The position numbers and the translations under genes were made by a program. The notes under the pieces are model-generated. The model did not search any database. It was not told where the DNA came from and saw only the letters and a list, made by a program, of their open reading frames with translations. From Betaproteobacteria bacterium (GTDB lineage: Bacteria; Pseudomonadota; Gammaproteobacteria; Burkholderiales; JAHFQX01): a stretch of DNA of 63,301 nt. How positions within the stretch are numbered: position 1 is the stretch's first letter; every line of letters begins with the position of its first letter. The DNA lies in assembly GCA_023259135.1 (NCBI GenBank), contig JAHFQX010000013.1, positions 1 through 63,301 of the forward strand, given 5' to 3'. Of the stretch, positions 1 through 8,395 are shown piece after piece.

Positions 1-9
1 ACGAATAGC

Positions 10-69
10 GTTTATCCGCTGCCCCCCACAAGCTTGCACGAGCCCCGCGCTGATTGGCGGCGGATAAAC
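10..69. repeat. 10-bp inverted repeat at the left edge
   Basis: GTTTATCCGC at 10-19 is matched by its exact reverse complement at 60-69, with about 40 nt between. It could form a hairpin, and it lies outside the transposase gene. Whether it belongs to the end of the IS91-like element or to the flanking DNA cannot be decided, because the window starts here. Confidence 0.4.
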
Positions 70-163
70 CTTGTTGGACTGAACCGCAGGGCAGGCGGTA
101 CTTATGGGGATTGTAAGGTTGCCGGAAGCGAAGTCAAATGGATGCCATGAAGCGAACGCGTTC

Positions 164-224
164 GAGCGGGCGGAAGGCGACGATCCGGCGACGTTGGACA
201 CACCCATCCGGCGCGCCATGCCCC
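164..224. repeat. 61-bp direct repeat, copy A
   Basis: These 61 bases recur without a mismatch at 63028-63088 in the same orientation; identity stops abruptly at both ends. Copy A lies about 107 bp beyond the stop codon of the IS91-type transposase, on the side where IS91 elements carry their replication-origin end. It may be part of that end or an independent dispersed repeat. I did not see a third copy in the window. Confidence 0.85.
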
Positions 225-331
225 GCCCCATCGGTGCATTGAAGCGTCAATCGCCGGGCAGGCACGAGCGCATCCGCGGCGCGGGTCGAACCCCGGGCGC
301 CGGTGGTGCCCACGGCTTTGCTCCGCGTGCT

Positions 332-1492
332 TCACGGCGGCCCGCGCAAGGGTGGACAGCGGCGGGCCATCGGAATCGGCGCGATCACCTGGAAGCGTCC
401 GGCACCGCAGTGCGGACAGTCTGTCCACTCGATCTGCGCCACCCGCCGCATGAAATCCTCCACCGACTCCGTCACCACCGGATCGGGCGCGGGCGTGTCC
501 AGTGCGGCGCGCACGGCGGCCAGATTCGCTGCCTTGTGCGCCGGCCCCAGCAAGCCATAGTGGCGGATACGCTTGAAGCCCGGTGGCAACACATGCAGCA
601 GGAAGCGGCGGATGAACTCATCCGCCGCCAGGTGAACGACCTTCTTGCGGTTGCCGTGAGCGGAATCGCGCCCCCGGAAGCGGACGATGTTTCCGGCCAT
701 GCCAAGAATCCGCTCATTGGAAATCGCCACCCGGTGCGTGTAGCGGCCCAAATACTCCAGCACTTGCGCCGGACCGCCCAAGGGCTGCTTGGCATAGACC
801 ACCCAATCGTGGCGGCGCAGTGTCGCAAACAGATCGCGCCACGCCGCATCGTCCTGCGCTGCGTCGTAGCGTAGCCCGTTGCGCGCGGCATCGAGCGCGC
901 TCATGAACTTGCCGCGGAACACGCGGGACAGCGCCCGCACCGGAAACAGAAAGCCGCGCTTGGGACTCACCCAGTCGCCGTCGATGGTCAGCGCCCCGCC
1001 TGCCACCAAGGCGTGCACGTGGAGATGCCTGCCAAGGTCCTGCTTCCAGGTATGCAGCACCAGCGTGAAGCTCGGCCGACCGCCCAACCAGCGCGAATTG
1101 GCGGCGAATTCATTGAGCGTGTCCGCCACTGCGCCGAACAGCAGCGCATAGAGCGTGCGCGTATCCGAGCCCGCCAGCCCGTTGACGGCATGCGGCAAGG
1201 TGAACACCAGGTGGAAATACGGCACCGGCAACAGCTCCCGCCGCCGTGCCGCGAGCCAGGCCTCCTTGGCGCGCGTCTGGCATTGCGGGCAATGCCGGTT
1301 GCGGCAGGAGTGGTACACGTGGCGCAGCACGCCGCAGTGGTCGCAACATTCGACATGACCGCCAAGCACTGGCGTGCGACAGGCGACAATGGCGTGCCAC
1401 GCCTTCTCCTGGACGGCGGACAGGGGGTGCGTTTCGAGATAGGGCTGACCGTGGTTGCGCAGAATCTCGGCCAGGCCCAGGCCGCGGGCCAC
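332..1492 (-). CDS. IS91-family HUH transposase
   Basis: A 386-residue protein that would nick one strand at the element's origin and drive rolling-circle transposition. The N-terminal zinc-binding part has paired cysteines (CCDHC near residue 49, then CRNRHCPQC), followed by the core with the HUH motif HLHVHALVAGG and the Tyr-containing stretch YLGRYTHRVAISNERI that is diagnostic of the Y2/IS91 transposase family. Length is normal for the family. The start is a GTG just 6 nt after the stop of the upstream recombinase, so the two are probably translated from one message. No internal stop or frameshift is seen, so the element may still be active. Confidence 0.9.
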   Translation of the reverse strand: MARGLGLAEILRNHGQPYLETHPLSAVQEKAWHAIVACRTPVLGGHVECCDHCGVLRHVYHSCRNRHCPQCQTRAKEAWLAARRRELLPVPYFHLVFTLPHAVNGLAGSDTRTLYALLFGAVADTLNEFAANSRWLGGRPSFTLVLHTWKQDLGRHLHVHALVAGGALTIDGDWVSPKRGFLFPVRALSRVFRGKFMSALDAARNGLRYDAAQDDAAWRDLFATLRRHDWVVYAKQPLGGPAQVLEYLGRYTHRVAISNERILGMAGNIVRFRGRDSAHGNRKKVVHLAADEFIRRFLLHVLPPGFKRIRHYGLLGPAHKAANLAAVRAALDTPAPDPVVTESVEDFMRRVAQIEWTDCPHCGAGRFQVIAPIPMARRCPPLRGPP

Positions 1493-1498
1493 GCGGAG

Positions 1499-2350
1499 CT
1501 AGCGGGGTGGCGTGTCGAGCAAATCCAGTGGTGAGGGAGTGCCGGTGAGCTTGGCTTGTGCCAGGTGGAAGTAGCGCATGGTGGTCGACACGTGATTGTG
1601 GCCCAAGAGGCGCTGGATGGTGTGGATGTCGACGCCGGATTCCAGGAGGTGGGTGGCGAAGCAATGGCGCAGGGTGTGGATGCCGCCTGTCCTCCCCAAT
1701 CCGGCGCGATCGCGTGCCGCGCAATACATGCGCTGTGCGGTCTGCGGGTCGATCGGCTGCGTGCAGGCTCGATTGGGAAACAGCCAGATGCGCGGGCGGC
1801 ACAAGCGCCAATAGTCGCGCAGGGTTTGCAGCAAGGCGGACGAGAGCAGCGTATAGCGGTCACGGCCGCCCTTGCCCTGGCGTACCTTGATGCACATTCG
1901 GTCCGGGGCGCTCTCGATGTCCGTCAGTTGCAGCGCGCACACTTCGGAAACACGCAGCCCCGCGCCATAGGTGGTCATCAGCAGGGTGCGGGCACGCAAG
2001 TTTGCCGCGTGCTCGAACAGGCGGCAGACCTCCTCCCGCGACAGTACGCGCGGCAGGGTCTTGGGGACCTTGGCCATGGGAATATCAAACCGTTCCTGCG
2101 GTCGCCGCAGCACCGTGTCGTACAGGAAGCGGCAGCCGCAGGCCATCAAATTGACGCTGGCGTAGGCCAGTTTGCGCTCGACGATCAGGTGCAGCAGCCA
2201 CGCCTGCACTTCCTCGATGCTCAGTAGATCCGGCGCGCGGCGGTAGTACTTTGCCAGGGCGCTCACCGCCGCCAAGTAGCTCTCGCGCGTGCGTGGCGAA
2301 AACCCACGCAGCACCATCGCCTCATCCATCCGTTGACGCAGTGTCGTCAT
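1499..2350 (-). CDS. tyrosine recombinase (XerC/D-like integrase) of the IS91 element
   Basis: A 283-residue site-specific recombinase. It has an N-terminal SAM-like core-binding domain (GFSPRTRESYLAAVSALAKY) and a C-terminal catalytic domain with the conserved pattern: Arg in TYGAGLRVSEVCALQ, the HTLRHCFATHLLESG box, LLGHNHVSTTMRYFH with the second His and the nucleophilic Tyr. The ATG at 2350 was chosen over a longer upstream reading because it is preceded by AAGGAG at good spacing and begins MTTLRQRMDEAM. It lies immediately upstream of the IS91-type transposase and probably helps resolve or integrate the element; that role is inferred from position. Confidence 0.9.
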   Translation of the reverse strand: MTTLRQRMDEAMVLRGFSPRTRESYLAAVSALAKYYRRAPDLLSIEEVQAWLLHLIVERKLAYASVNLMACGCRFLYDTVLRRPQERFDIPMAKVPKTLPRVLSREEVCRLFEHAANLRARTLLMTTYGAGLRVSEVCALQLTDIESAPDRMCIKVRQGKGGRDRYTLLSSALLQTLRDYWRLCRPRIWLFPNRACTQPIDPQTAQRMYCAARDRAGLGRTGGIHTLRHCFATHLLESGVDIHTIQRLLGHNHVSTTMRYFHLAQAKLTGTPSPLDLLDTPPR

Positions 2351-2568
2351 CTCCGTCTCCTTGATCGAATCGGGGACATCCCCCGCGATCAAGGATCGAA
2401 GATTTCGACGTGAGTTGCAGCAGAGGGAGGAGTGGGATGACGGGTGGACGGCGCAGTGGGGAACCACCGCGGTAGCGGTTTAGTTCAACGTAAAGTAGAT
2501 ATCAAAAAAGCCCGATAAAGTGGAACATTACGCCGTATAATCCAGAAAAACAATGTTCTTCCCTTGAT

Positions 2569-2584
2569 TTAAAACAGGTTTTAA
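2569..2584. promoter_or_regulatory. 16-bp palindrome upstream of the recombinase gene
   Basis: TTAAAAC-AG-GTTTTAA is a perfect inverted repeat with a 2-nt centre, about 220 nt upstream of the recombinase start in AT-rich DNA. It could be an operator. There is no experimental or comparative support here. Confidence 0.3.
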
Positions 2585-2621
2585 CACGACACATGGCAAT
2601 GCCCACCGACAAACATGGCGC

Positions 2622-2638
2622 GGGGCCGGCGCGGCCCC
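2622..2638 (-). terminator. GC hairpin downstream of gabD
   Basis: GGGGCC-GGCGC-GGCCCC forms a 6-bp all-GC stem 8 nt past the gabD stop on the minus strand. It is not followed by a clear U-run, so a classical intrinsic terminator is only possible. Confidence 0.35.
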
Positions 2639-2645
2639 TCCCACA

Positions 2646-4106
2646 CTAACGGCTGACTCCGCCGACGCAGACGTACTTGATCTCCAGAAATTCCTCGATG
2701 CCGTAGCGGGAGCCTTCGCGGCCGATGCCCGATTGCTTCATGCCGCCGAAGGGGGCCACCTCGGTGGAAAAAATCCCGGTGTTCACTGCCACGATGCCAT
2801 ATTCCAGGGCCGTCGCCACGCGTAACACTCGGCTCAGGTCGCGGCTGTAAAAATAGCCGGCCAAGCCGTATTCGGTGGCATTGGCCAGGGCGATGGCTTC
2901 CTCCTCGGCGCGAAAACGGAACAGCGGGGCCACCGGGCCGAAGATTTCCTCTTGGGCGAGGCGCATGGCCGGAGCGACGTCAGCCAGCACGGTGGGTTCG
3001 AAAAAGCTGCCTCCCAGGGCGTGACGCTTGCCTCCCAGCAGGACACGGGCGCCTCGGGCGGTGGCGTCGGCCACCAGGGATTCGACTTTCTCGACCGCGG
3101 CTGGATTGATGAGGGGCCCCAGTTGGACGCCCGGCTCCAGGCCGTGGCCCACCTTGAGCTTGGCCACGGCCGCGGCGAATTTTTCGGCGAAGGCTGGATA
3201 GATTCCATCCTGGACCAGCAGGCGGTTGGCGCACACGCAGGTCTGGCCGGTGTTGCGGTATTTGGAAGCCAGCGCTCCTTCCACCGCCGCGTCCAGATCG
3301 GCATCGTCGAACACGATGAAGGGCGCGTTGCCGCCCAGTTCGAGGGAGAGCTTTTTGACGGTGGGGGCGCACTGGGCCATCAGCAGCCGGCCCACCTGGG
3401 TGGAGCCGGTGAAACTCAGTTTCCGCACCAGCGGATTGGCGGTGAGCTCCGCGCCGATCGGTTTCGGCCGGCCGGTGACCACGTTGAACACCCCGGGCGG
3501 CAACCCGGCTTGTTCCGCCAGCGCCGCCAGCGCCAGGGCCGAATAAGGCGTCTCGTCGGCGGGCTTGAGCACCAGGGTGCAGCCCGCGGCCAGGGCCGGG
3601 GCGGCCTTGCGGGTGACCATGGCGCAGGGGAAATTCCATGGCGTGATGGCGGCGCAGACCCCCACCGGCTGTTTCAGCACCATCAGGAATTTGTCGGCCT
3701 GATGGGGCGGCGGCACGTCGCCGTAGACCCGCTTGGCTTCCTCGGCGAACCATTCCACGAAGCTAGCCCCGTAGCTGATCTCGCCCCGCGCTTCGGCCAA
3801 GGGCTTGCCCTGCTCCAGGGTCATGAGCCGGGCCAGGTCTTCCTGATGGGCCAGCACCAGATCGAACCAGCGCCGCAGCACCGCCCCCCGTTGAGCGGCT
3901 GTGCGCCCGCGCCACTCCGGCCAGGCCCGCTGAGCGGCGTCGATGGCGCGGCGGGTCTCGGCGGCCCCCATGTCGGGAATGGTTCCCAGGGGCTCGCCGC
4001 TGGCGGGATTGCGGACCGCCAGCACGGCGCCGCTGTCGGCCTGGAGCCAGGCGCCACCGATGAAGCCTTGCTGCCTGAACAGCGTGGGATCTTGCAAGTC
4101 GATCAT
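2646..4106 (-). CDS. gabD: NAD(P)-dependent succinate-semialdehyde dehydrogenase family protein
   Basis: A 486-residue aldehyde dehydrogenase of the GabD type, oxidising succinate semialdehyde (or a related aldehyde) to the acid in the cytosol. Visible motifs are PWNFPCAMVTRKAAPALAAG (cofactor loop), FTGSTQVGR (Rossmann), the catalytic Glu in LELGGNAPFIVFDDAD, the catalytic Cys in NTGQTCVCANR, and EIFGPVAPLFRF; the C-terminus FGGMKQSGIGREGSRYGIEE is typical of GabD. The frame stays open far upstream, but homology starts at MIDLQDPTLF, so the ATG at 4106 is used; its ribosome site is weak. It follows a glutathione S-transferase gene by 23 nt and is probably co-transcribed with it. Confidence 0.9.
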   Translation of the reverse strand: MIDLQDPTLFRQQGFIGGAWLQADSGAVLAVRNPASGEPLGTIPDMGAAETRRAIDAAQRAWPEWRGRTAAQRGAVLRRWFDLVLAHQEDLARLMTLEQGKPLAEARGEISYGASFVEWFAEEAKRVYGDVPPPHQADKFLMVLKQPVGVCAAITPWNFPCAMVTRKAAPALAAGCTLVLKPADETPYSALALAALAEQAGLPPGVFNVVTGRPKPIGAELTANPLVRKLSFTGSTQVGRLLMAQCAPTVKKLSLELGGNAPFIVFDDADLDAAVEGALASKYRNTGQTCVCANRLLVQDGIYPAFAEKFAAAVAKLKVGHGLEPGVQLGPLINPAAVEKVESLVADATARGARVLLGGKRHALGGSFFEPTVLADVAPAMRLAQEEIFGPVAPLFRFRAEEEAIALANATEYGLAGYFYSRDLSRVLRVATALEYGIVAVNTGIFSTEVAPFGGMKQSGIGREGSRYGIEEFLEIKYVCVGGVSR

Positions 4107-4129
4107 GATGGATTCCCGAAACGGAAGGG

Positions 4130-4738
4130 TCAGGGCATGGCCTTCAGCTTGCCGTGAGACGGTCGGGCGCGGCATTCGGCGAGCCAGCGGGAGAGTTGGG
4201 GATACGCGGACAAATCCAATTTTATTACCGATCCCAAGCGGAACACCGACGCTACGTTGAGATCCGCCGCGCTGAAGGCGTCTCCCAGCAGGTAAGCGCT
4301 CTTCGCCAATCGCTCCTCCAATATCCGGCACGGCGTGTCCAGTTTGTTGCGGGCGTTTTCCGCGACCTTCGGATCCCGCCTGTCTTCCGGAAGAAAGACC
4401 AGTTGAGTGAGCAAGGTGATCAAAAGGGGCTCCACCTCGGTGATGGCCCAGAAGCTCCACTGGTAGACATGTCCCCGGGCTTCCGCGGTGGCCGGCCAGA
4501 AGCCCGGCTTGCCGTATTTTTCCGCAAGGTACAGGTTGATGGCCAGGGATTCCCAGTAGATCTCGTCGCCGTCCCGCAGCGCCGGGATGTGGCCGTTGGG
4601 ATTGATGGCCAGGAATTCGGGAGTGCGGCATTCGCCCTTGAAAGAAGTCGGAACATGGCGATAGGCGACGCCCAGTTCTTCCAGCATCCAGGCGCAGCGG
4701 GCAGCCCGCGATTGGGCGGTACCGTAGAGGGTGATCAT
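4130..4738 (-). CDS. glutathione S-transferase family protein
   Basis: A 202-residue cytosolic GST. The N-terminal thioredoxin-fold domain begins MITLYGTAQSRAARCAWMLEE, with the cis-Pro region NPNGHIPALRDGDEIYWES binding the glutathione gamma-glutamyl group; the all-helical C-terminal domain holds the conserved AFSAADLNVASV capping motif. Length is normal. The Ser/Cys near residues 10-16 could activate glutathione, but the class is not certain. It sits directly upstream of gabD on the same strand; together they may detoxify electrophilic aldehydes, which is an inference from neighbourhood. Confidence 0.88.
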   Translation of the reverse strand: MITLYGTAQSRAARCAWMLEELGVAYRHVPTSFKGECRTPEFLAINPNGHIPALRDGDEIYWESLAINLYLAEKYGKPGFWPATAEARGHVYQWSFWAITEVEPLLITLLTQLVFLPEDRRDPKVAENARNKLDTPCRILEERLAKSAYLLGDAFSAADLNVASVFRLGSVIKLDLSAYPQLSRWLAECRARPSHGKLKAMP

Positions 4739-4890
4739 GGTGGGGCTCCTTATTGGGGTTATGGGGAAAGCCGGACCAGCATAACTTTCCCGTTCCCGGT
4801 CCGCAAGGCGAGAGACCTTGGCCCGTTTCCGAGTGACGCACCGCCCCGGTCGCGGTGCTTCTCTCGGGTAAAGCGGCAGAACCCGGTTGA

Positions 4891-5499
4891 TCAGGCGGCC
4901 GGTTTGTCTGCTTGCAGGGCCTTGGCCAGCAGTGCCTGGATTTCCGGCGCCAGATTGAGCTGCAACGCGGCTTGGCGCCCGCGCTCAGACATCTTGCCCC
5001 AGGTCTTGCGTACGATATCGACGAGCTTTCCTTCGTCATGCCGTTTGGCGAAGTCGGAGAAATAGTTCTCCAGAAACACCAGGCACGCCACGTCTTCCAA
5101 CAACTGGGTTTCCGGGTCGAGTCTGAGCCGCTCCTTGCGAACCAGTGCCTGGACCCGGGCGATGGTGGTGTCGTCGTAGCCCACGTCCTTGAGGATTTTT
5201 CCCGCGGTCTCGGCGTGAAACTTGGCGAGGGTGGCGCGCCACCGATGATAGCCGGCCTTGTCCATGGGGTAGTCGCTGCGGGGAATAGTCCAGCGCCGGA
5301 TGTGCTGGCAGCGGGCCGCAAGTCTGAGCGGTTCGGAGGCATCGGGCGCCAGCCGGTCGAGCCAGGCGCTCATGCGCCGGGCATAGGCGAGTTCCTTGGG
5401 CCGCGCTTGCTCGTCGACCTGTTCATGATGAGGGTCCTCGCGGTTGGCGGCATCGAAGCGGTCGATGGCTGTATTGAAGCGGTCAGGATGGGATGTCAT
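4891..5499 (-). CDS. DUF4202 domain-containing protein
   Basis: A 202-residue protein of the DUF4202 family, function unknown. It is mostly helical and His/Asp-rich: ANREDPHHEQ near the N-terminus, then AARCQHIRRWTIPRSDYP, KFHAETAGKILKDVGY and LLEDVACLVFLENYF, which resemble an HD-like helical bundle; family members are cytosolic and usually about this length. No signal peptide or membrane segment. It is on the same strand as the GST/gabD pair, about 150 nt upstream, so co-transcription is possible. Confidence 0.85.
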   Translation of the reverse strand: MTSHPDRFNTAIDRFDAANREDPHHEQVDEQARPKELAYARRMSAWLDRLAPDASEPLRLAARCQHIRRWTIPRSDYPMDKAGYHRWRATLAKFHAETAGKILKDVGYDDTTIARVQALVRKERLRLDPETQLLEDVACLVFLENYFSDFAKRHDEGKLVDIVRKTWGKMSERGRQAALQLNLAPEIQALLAKALQADKPAA

Positions 5500-5655
5500 G
5501 GCGATCGGGGCCGGTTGCGCCTAAATGGGGGCGAAAAATTCTAGCAGCAAACCCGGCGATTTTCCCGGTGGGCAACCCCCAGTCCGGTCAGCGATAATTT
5601 GCGCCCCCAGCCGCCGCCAGGAAGGTTCTTTCCGTTCCGTGCTCATGACGCCCCC

Positions 5656-6558
5656 CTATCGAGCCTGCCCGCGGTCGGCGATCTGCCGCCAGCTCTTGCC
5701 CCGGTCCTTGCTGATAAACACGCTGCGCTCGAAGGTGGCGATGGCGTATTCGCCCCTGTCCACGGGGTTCTGGGCCACGTAGGCCACGGCGTCCCGCTCC
5801 AGCGGCGGCAGCGCCACGGCCGTTTGCTTGCCCGTTTTCCAGTCCATCCGGCTGAGCAACGGCTTTCCGGCATAGGCGCTCACCCATAGGTTCGTTCCAT
5901 CGTGATCGAAAAACATGGCAAGGGTCTGTCGTCCCTTGAGCAAGGACCGAAAGCTGCTGCCGCCGTCGGAGGAAATGAAGCCGCCGGTTTGGGTGGCGGC
6001 CGCCACCACTTGGTTGTCGGTGGGGTGCACGGCGAGGGCCATGGGCTCGCCGTCCAGGCCCTTCGCCTCCGCGCGGCGCCAGGAGAGGCCCTGGTTGACG
6101 GTGGCGTAGATGCCGCTCCCCTTCATCCGCGAGTTGGGATGGGGGTTGAACACGTAGACCGCGTTGCTGCCGTAGCCCGTCGCGAGCAAGTGGAAATCCG
6201 CCTCGCCCTCGAGCCCCAGCTTGTCCCAACTGCGGCCCATATCGCGGGAGCGTATGAGCCCGAGGGGATTCACCAGATTGGCGCCCTGGGCCGGATGTCC
6301 ACTGCTGTAGAAGTATTCCCGGGTCACCGAGAAGCCCATGTAATCGTGATCCGGCCCCGGCATCTTGTTCCAGCGCCCATTCGCATAGACGGCGATTCCG
6401 TAATGGGCCGGAATCAGCAACTGCTTGCCGTCGGCGCTGTAGGCGAGACCGTGGACGTGGTGCAGGGATTCGGCCGCCATGGCAGGCACTGTGAGCGCCG
6501 CGCTCAGAAACATCACACCCAGGGTTGCGGAAAGCGTCTTGCTAGTGAAACAAATCAT
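5656..6558 (-). CDS. periplasmic F510_1955-type beta-propeller (sialidase-like) protein
   Basis: A 300-residue exported protein. The first about 28 residues are a signal peptide ending AMA|AES. The body is a beta-propeller with repeated Asp-box motifs of the type S-x-D-x-G-x-S-(W/F): SRDMGRSWDKL, SSDGGSSFRSL, SKDRGKSWRQI. Proteins of this type are annotated as F510_1955-family glycosylhydrolases, but no sialidase activity is implied, and members often lie in metal-resistance clusters. The start at 6558 (MICFTSKTL) is preferred over an ATG four codons earlier because GGAG lies 6 nt ahead of it. It is the last gene of the copper island. Confidence 0.75.
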   Translation of the reverse strand: MICFTSKTLSATLGVMFLSAALTVPAMAAESLHHVHGLAYSADGKQLLIPAHYGIAVYANGRWNKMPGPDHDYMGFSVTREYFYSSGHPAQGANLVNPLGLIRSRDMGRSWDKLGLEGEADFHLLATGYGSNAVYVFNPHPNSRMKGSGIYATVNQGLSWRRAEAKGLDGEPMALAVHPTDNQVVAAATQTGGFISSDGGSSFRSLLKGRQTLAMFFDHDGTNLWVSAYAGKPLLSRMDWKTGKQTAVALPPLERDAVAYVAQNPVDRGEYAIATFERSVFISKDRGKSWRQIADRGQAR

Positions 6559-6740
6559 CGGAATCTCCATTTGGGGTTTGGCGGGTCGAAAAAATTGTCA
6601 GGCAGGATCACGCCGGATCATCAGCACTCGCGGCGGATGAATGAGTCCATCTCCTCGGGACGCGAGAACCCGGGAGCAGAGAAACGGGGGCTCGTGGCAG
6701 GCGTGGGCTCAGACGCATGATGGGTTGATATTGTTGCTGG

Positions 6741-6939
6741 TTAGAGCGGGGGCTGGGCAAGAGGTTCAGCCCGGCGCACGGTCGGCATCAGCCAGTCCCG
6801 CGAAAAAAAGTTGGTGTACGCGCCGTACCCCCTCGATCTTATGGCAGTGAGGCCCCGCACGCCTATTTACTGAAGTTTTTTTCTCGACCGGCTCCAACGC
6901 GCTGGGCCGGACGATGGCCACAACGAGTCTGAGTTCCAT
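6741..6939 (-). pseudogene. P-II-like signalling protein, frameshifted
   Basis: From the ATG at 6939 the frame reads MELRLVVAIVRPSALEPVEK, a clear P-II family N-terminus. At a run of seven A residues (6876-6882) the homology jumps frame. In the other frame it continues L-Q-stop-IGVRGLT, then RGYGAYTNFFSRDWLMPTVR up to a TAA at 6741, so a single-base change in the homopolymer and a nonsense codon have broken it. The ATG follows a GGGGG-type ribosome site. P-II-like proteins of the PII-NG group are known beside Cus-type efflux genes, which fits the neighbourhood. Confidence 0.75.
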
Positions 6940-7050
6940 GGTGGTCCCCCGTTTGATTTCCGCCTCAACTTTCCCTCTGCCTGGGCGTTCCGGCTCCGGC
7001 ACCGGCCCTGCGGATCGTGAATTCCTTCGCCAGCGCGTAAATCGCCGGAA

Positions 7051-7296
7051 TCACCCGGTCAGGTCGCGTTTCTTCTGCTCGAATTCCTCGCGGTCGATTT
7101 CCCCCTGGGCGTAGCGTTCCTTGAGGATGTCGAAGGCGGATTTCCCCGCCGGGGGAGAGCCGGCCGCACCCGGCGATCCCGCCAGCCACTTGACCAGCAC
7201 CACGATGCCGAGAATGACCAAAACCCAGAACAGCAACATCTGCAGCGCCCCCATGGCCATCCAGCCCCACCCCCAGTTTCCCATATCACCCCACAT
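7051..7296 (-). CDS. SHOCT domain membrane protein
   Basis: An 81-residue protein with an N-terminal Trp/Gly-rich stretch, one transmembrane helix (about residues 14-38, [18 protein letters not shown]) and a C-terminal SHOCT motif ([20 protein letters not shown]). SHOCT domains are short C-terminal modules thought to mediate oligomerisation. The ATG at 7296 is preceded by AAAGGAGA at good spacing, so the longer upstream reading is rejected. Such proteins are frequent in heavy-metal resistance clusters next to copA, as here; the exact role is unknown. Confidence 0.85.
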   Translation of the reverse strand: MWGDMGNWGWGWMAMGALQMLLFWVLVILGIVVLVKWLAGSPGAAGSPPAGKSAFDILKERYAQGEIDREEFEQKKRDLTG

Positions 7297-7313
7297 GATG
7301 AGTCTCCTTTCCG

Positions 7314-7375
7314 TCACTCCACGATCAACCGGCCCCGGAACATGCCCGTTTGACCGGAGATCCATATTCCCCCCG
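7314..7375 (-). pseudogene. 3'-end remnant of a duplicated cupredoxin gene
   Basis: The last 34 bases (7314-7347) are identical to the 3' end of the intact cupredoxin gene at 8396-8429 and then diverge gradually. Translated on the minus strand this gives [18 protein letters not shown], against [19 protein letters not shown] in the intact gene, with the copper-site Cys lost. Only about 20 codons remain. It shows that part of this copper cassette was once duplicated. Confidence 0.75.
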
Positions 7376-7384
7376 CCGTCTTGA

Positions 7385-8029
7385 CTATCGGCGGCCTGCC
7401 GCCCTCAGGCGGGGGAAGAACGCTGGCGTCCTGGCCGCATAGGCCGCGTACTCTTCCCCGAACTCCGCCGCAGCGTCTTTTTCCTCGGCCCGGGCCAGGC
7501 GCGCATACATCCACGCCAGCACCGGGAACATGGCGAGCGTCACCAAGGTCGGCCATTGCAGCAGGAAACCGAACATGATGATCACGAAAGCCGCGTACTG
7601 GGGGTGACGGATCCGGGCATAGGGCCCGCCGCTGGCCAGGGCGTGCCGGCGCTGGGCCTGGTAGAGCGCCTTCCAGGCGTTGGCGAGCAGGATGAAGCCG
7701 GCCACGATGAGGATATTGCTGAGGATGTGAAAGGGGCCGAAATGAGGATTGGATTTCCAGCCGAACAGGGTTTCCAGCAAGTGGCCCGCATCGTGGGCGA
7801 AGAAGTCGATGCCCGGAAAGCGCCGGCCCAGCCAGCCCGACAGCAGGTAAATGGTCAGGGGGAAACCGTACATTTCGGTGAACAGCGCCACCAGAAATGC
7901 CGAGAAAGCGCCGAAAGAGCGCCAATCGCGGGGGGTCTGGGGTTTGGCGAAGCTGAAGGCGAAGACGACGAAGATCAAGGAGTTGATGATCACCAAGCCC
8001 CATAGCCCATAGGCAGGCGCATCGTTCAT
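7385..8029 (-). CDS. isoprenylcysteine carboxyl methyltransferase (ICMT) family membrane protein
   Basis: A 214-residue integral membrane protein with about five hydrophobic segments and the C-terminal ICMT/PEMT signature [21 protein letters not shown] followed by an E-EYAAY-RT segment that binds S-adenosylmethionine in this superfamily. Bacterial members methylate unknown substrates; they are recurrent in copper and mercury resistance clusters. Its ATG overlaps the stop of the DUF2933 gene (ATGA), which points to translational coupling. No damage is seen. Confidence 0.8.
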   Translation of the reverse strand: MNDAPAYGLWGLVIINSLIFVVFAFSFAKPQTPRDWRSFGAFSAFLVALFTEMYGFPLTIYLLSGWLGRRFPGIDFFAHDAGHLLETLFGWKSNPHFGPFHILSNILIVAGFILLANAWKALYQAQRRHALASGGPYARIRHPQYAAFVIIMFGFLLQWPTLVTLAMFPVLAWMYARLARAEEKDAAAEFGEEYAAYAARTPAFFPRLRAAGRR

Positions 8030-8283
8030 TTCCGCTCTCCCTCGGAAGGTTTTCTGTCCCGAGCCTTGTCGTTGCGGGCGGTGTCATGGTTCCCGTGCCC
8101 CCCATGCATGAACAGATGCATGAGCGGGCAGGCGAGCAGCAGCAGGTAGGGCAGGATCCCCAGCACGTGGGCCCGGTGCTCGGTGAACAGGAAGAAGCCG
8201 GCTACGGCGAGGAAACCAATCAGCACCCAGTTGGCCTTGAGCCTGAACCGGCGGTTGTCGTTGGCATCGTGGTCATGGGTCAT
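8026..8283 (-). CDS. DUF2933 domain-containing small membrane protein
   Basis: An 85-residue protein: His/Asp-rich cytosolic N-terminus (MTHDHDANDN), two hydrophobic segments (about 18-34 and 43-60), then MHLFMHGGHGNHD, a His/Met-rich tail that could bind metal. It matches the DUF2933 family, which is common in copper and silver resistance islands. The stop overlaps the next gene's start by 4 nt. Function is unknown. Confidence 0.8.
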   Translation of the reverse strand: MTHDHDANDNRRFRLKANWVLIGFLAVAGFFLFTEHRAHVLGILPYLLLLACPLMHLFMHGGHGNHDTARNDKARDRKPSEGERK

Positions 8284-8395
8284 GATGTTACTTCCTCAAT
8301 AAACAGATACCGGGCAGGGAACGCCTTCAGGTGTGAACCATCGGAGGTTTCCGAGCAATACTTCATCCTTGTCGGTCACGGTCGGCTCGCCTCCA

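Larger units (their letters stand above)
164..2350 (-). mobile_element. IS91-family element with accessory tyrosine recombinase (ends unresolved)
   Basis: A tyrosine recombinase gene is followed, 6 nt after its stop, by an IS91-type HUH transposase; both read on the minus strand as one operon. IS91 elements move by rolling-circle transposition and lack terminal inverted repeats or target duplications, so the ends cannot be fixed by inspection. The coordinates given run from the 61-bp repeat to the recombinase start and are only a minimum guess. Association of IS91-type transposases with a phage-integrase-like gene is known for several Pseudomonadota elements. Confidence 0.55.
2351..2645. other. 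AT-rich intergenic region between the IS91 element and gabD
   Basis: No gene is seen. Part of the stretch (about 2480-2590) is markedly more AT-rich than the surroundings and holds the 16-bp palindrome TTAAAACAGGTTTTAA (2569-2584), a possible operator or promoter element for the recombinase-transposase operon. The outer end of the element probably lies here. A GC-rich hairpin close to the gabD stop is listed separately. Confidence 0.5.

Noticed and set aside
10-69. Possible integron attC site
   Set aside because: There is an inverted repeat, but the conserved RYYYAAC and GTTRRRY core sites are not in the right places and no integrase of the IntI type is near.
104-874. Plus-strand frames over the transposase
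   Set aside because: Antisense of the IS91 transposase; no ribosome site and no recognisable protein.
2646-5342. An 898-codon frame that seems to fuse GST-region sequence to the aldehyde dehydrogenase
   Set aside because: Only the last 486 codons are homologous to GabD; the upstream part is another frame of the GST and DUF4202 genes. The true start is at 4106.
7314-8105. A 263-codon frame ending in a cupredoxin-like peptide
   Set aside because: Only the last about 20 codons are cupredoxin-like; the rest is a shifted reading of the ICMT gene. Kept as a 3'-end remnant only.
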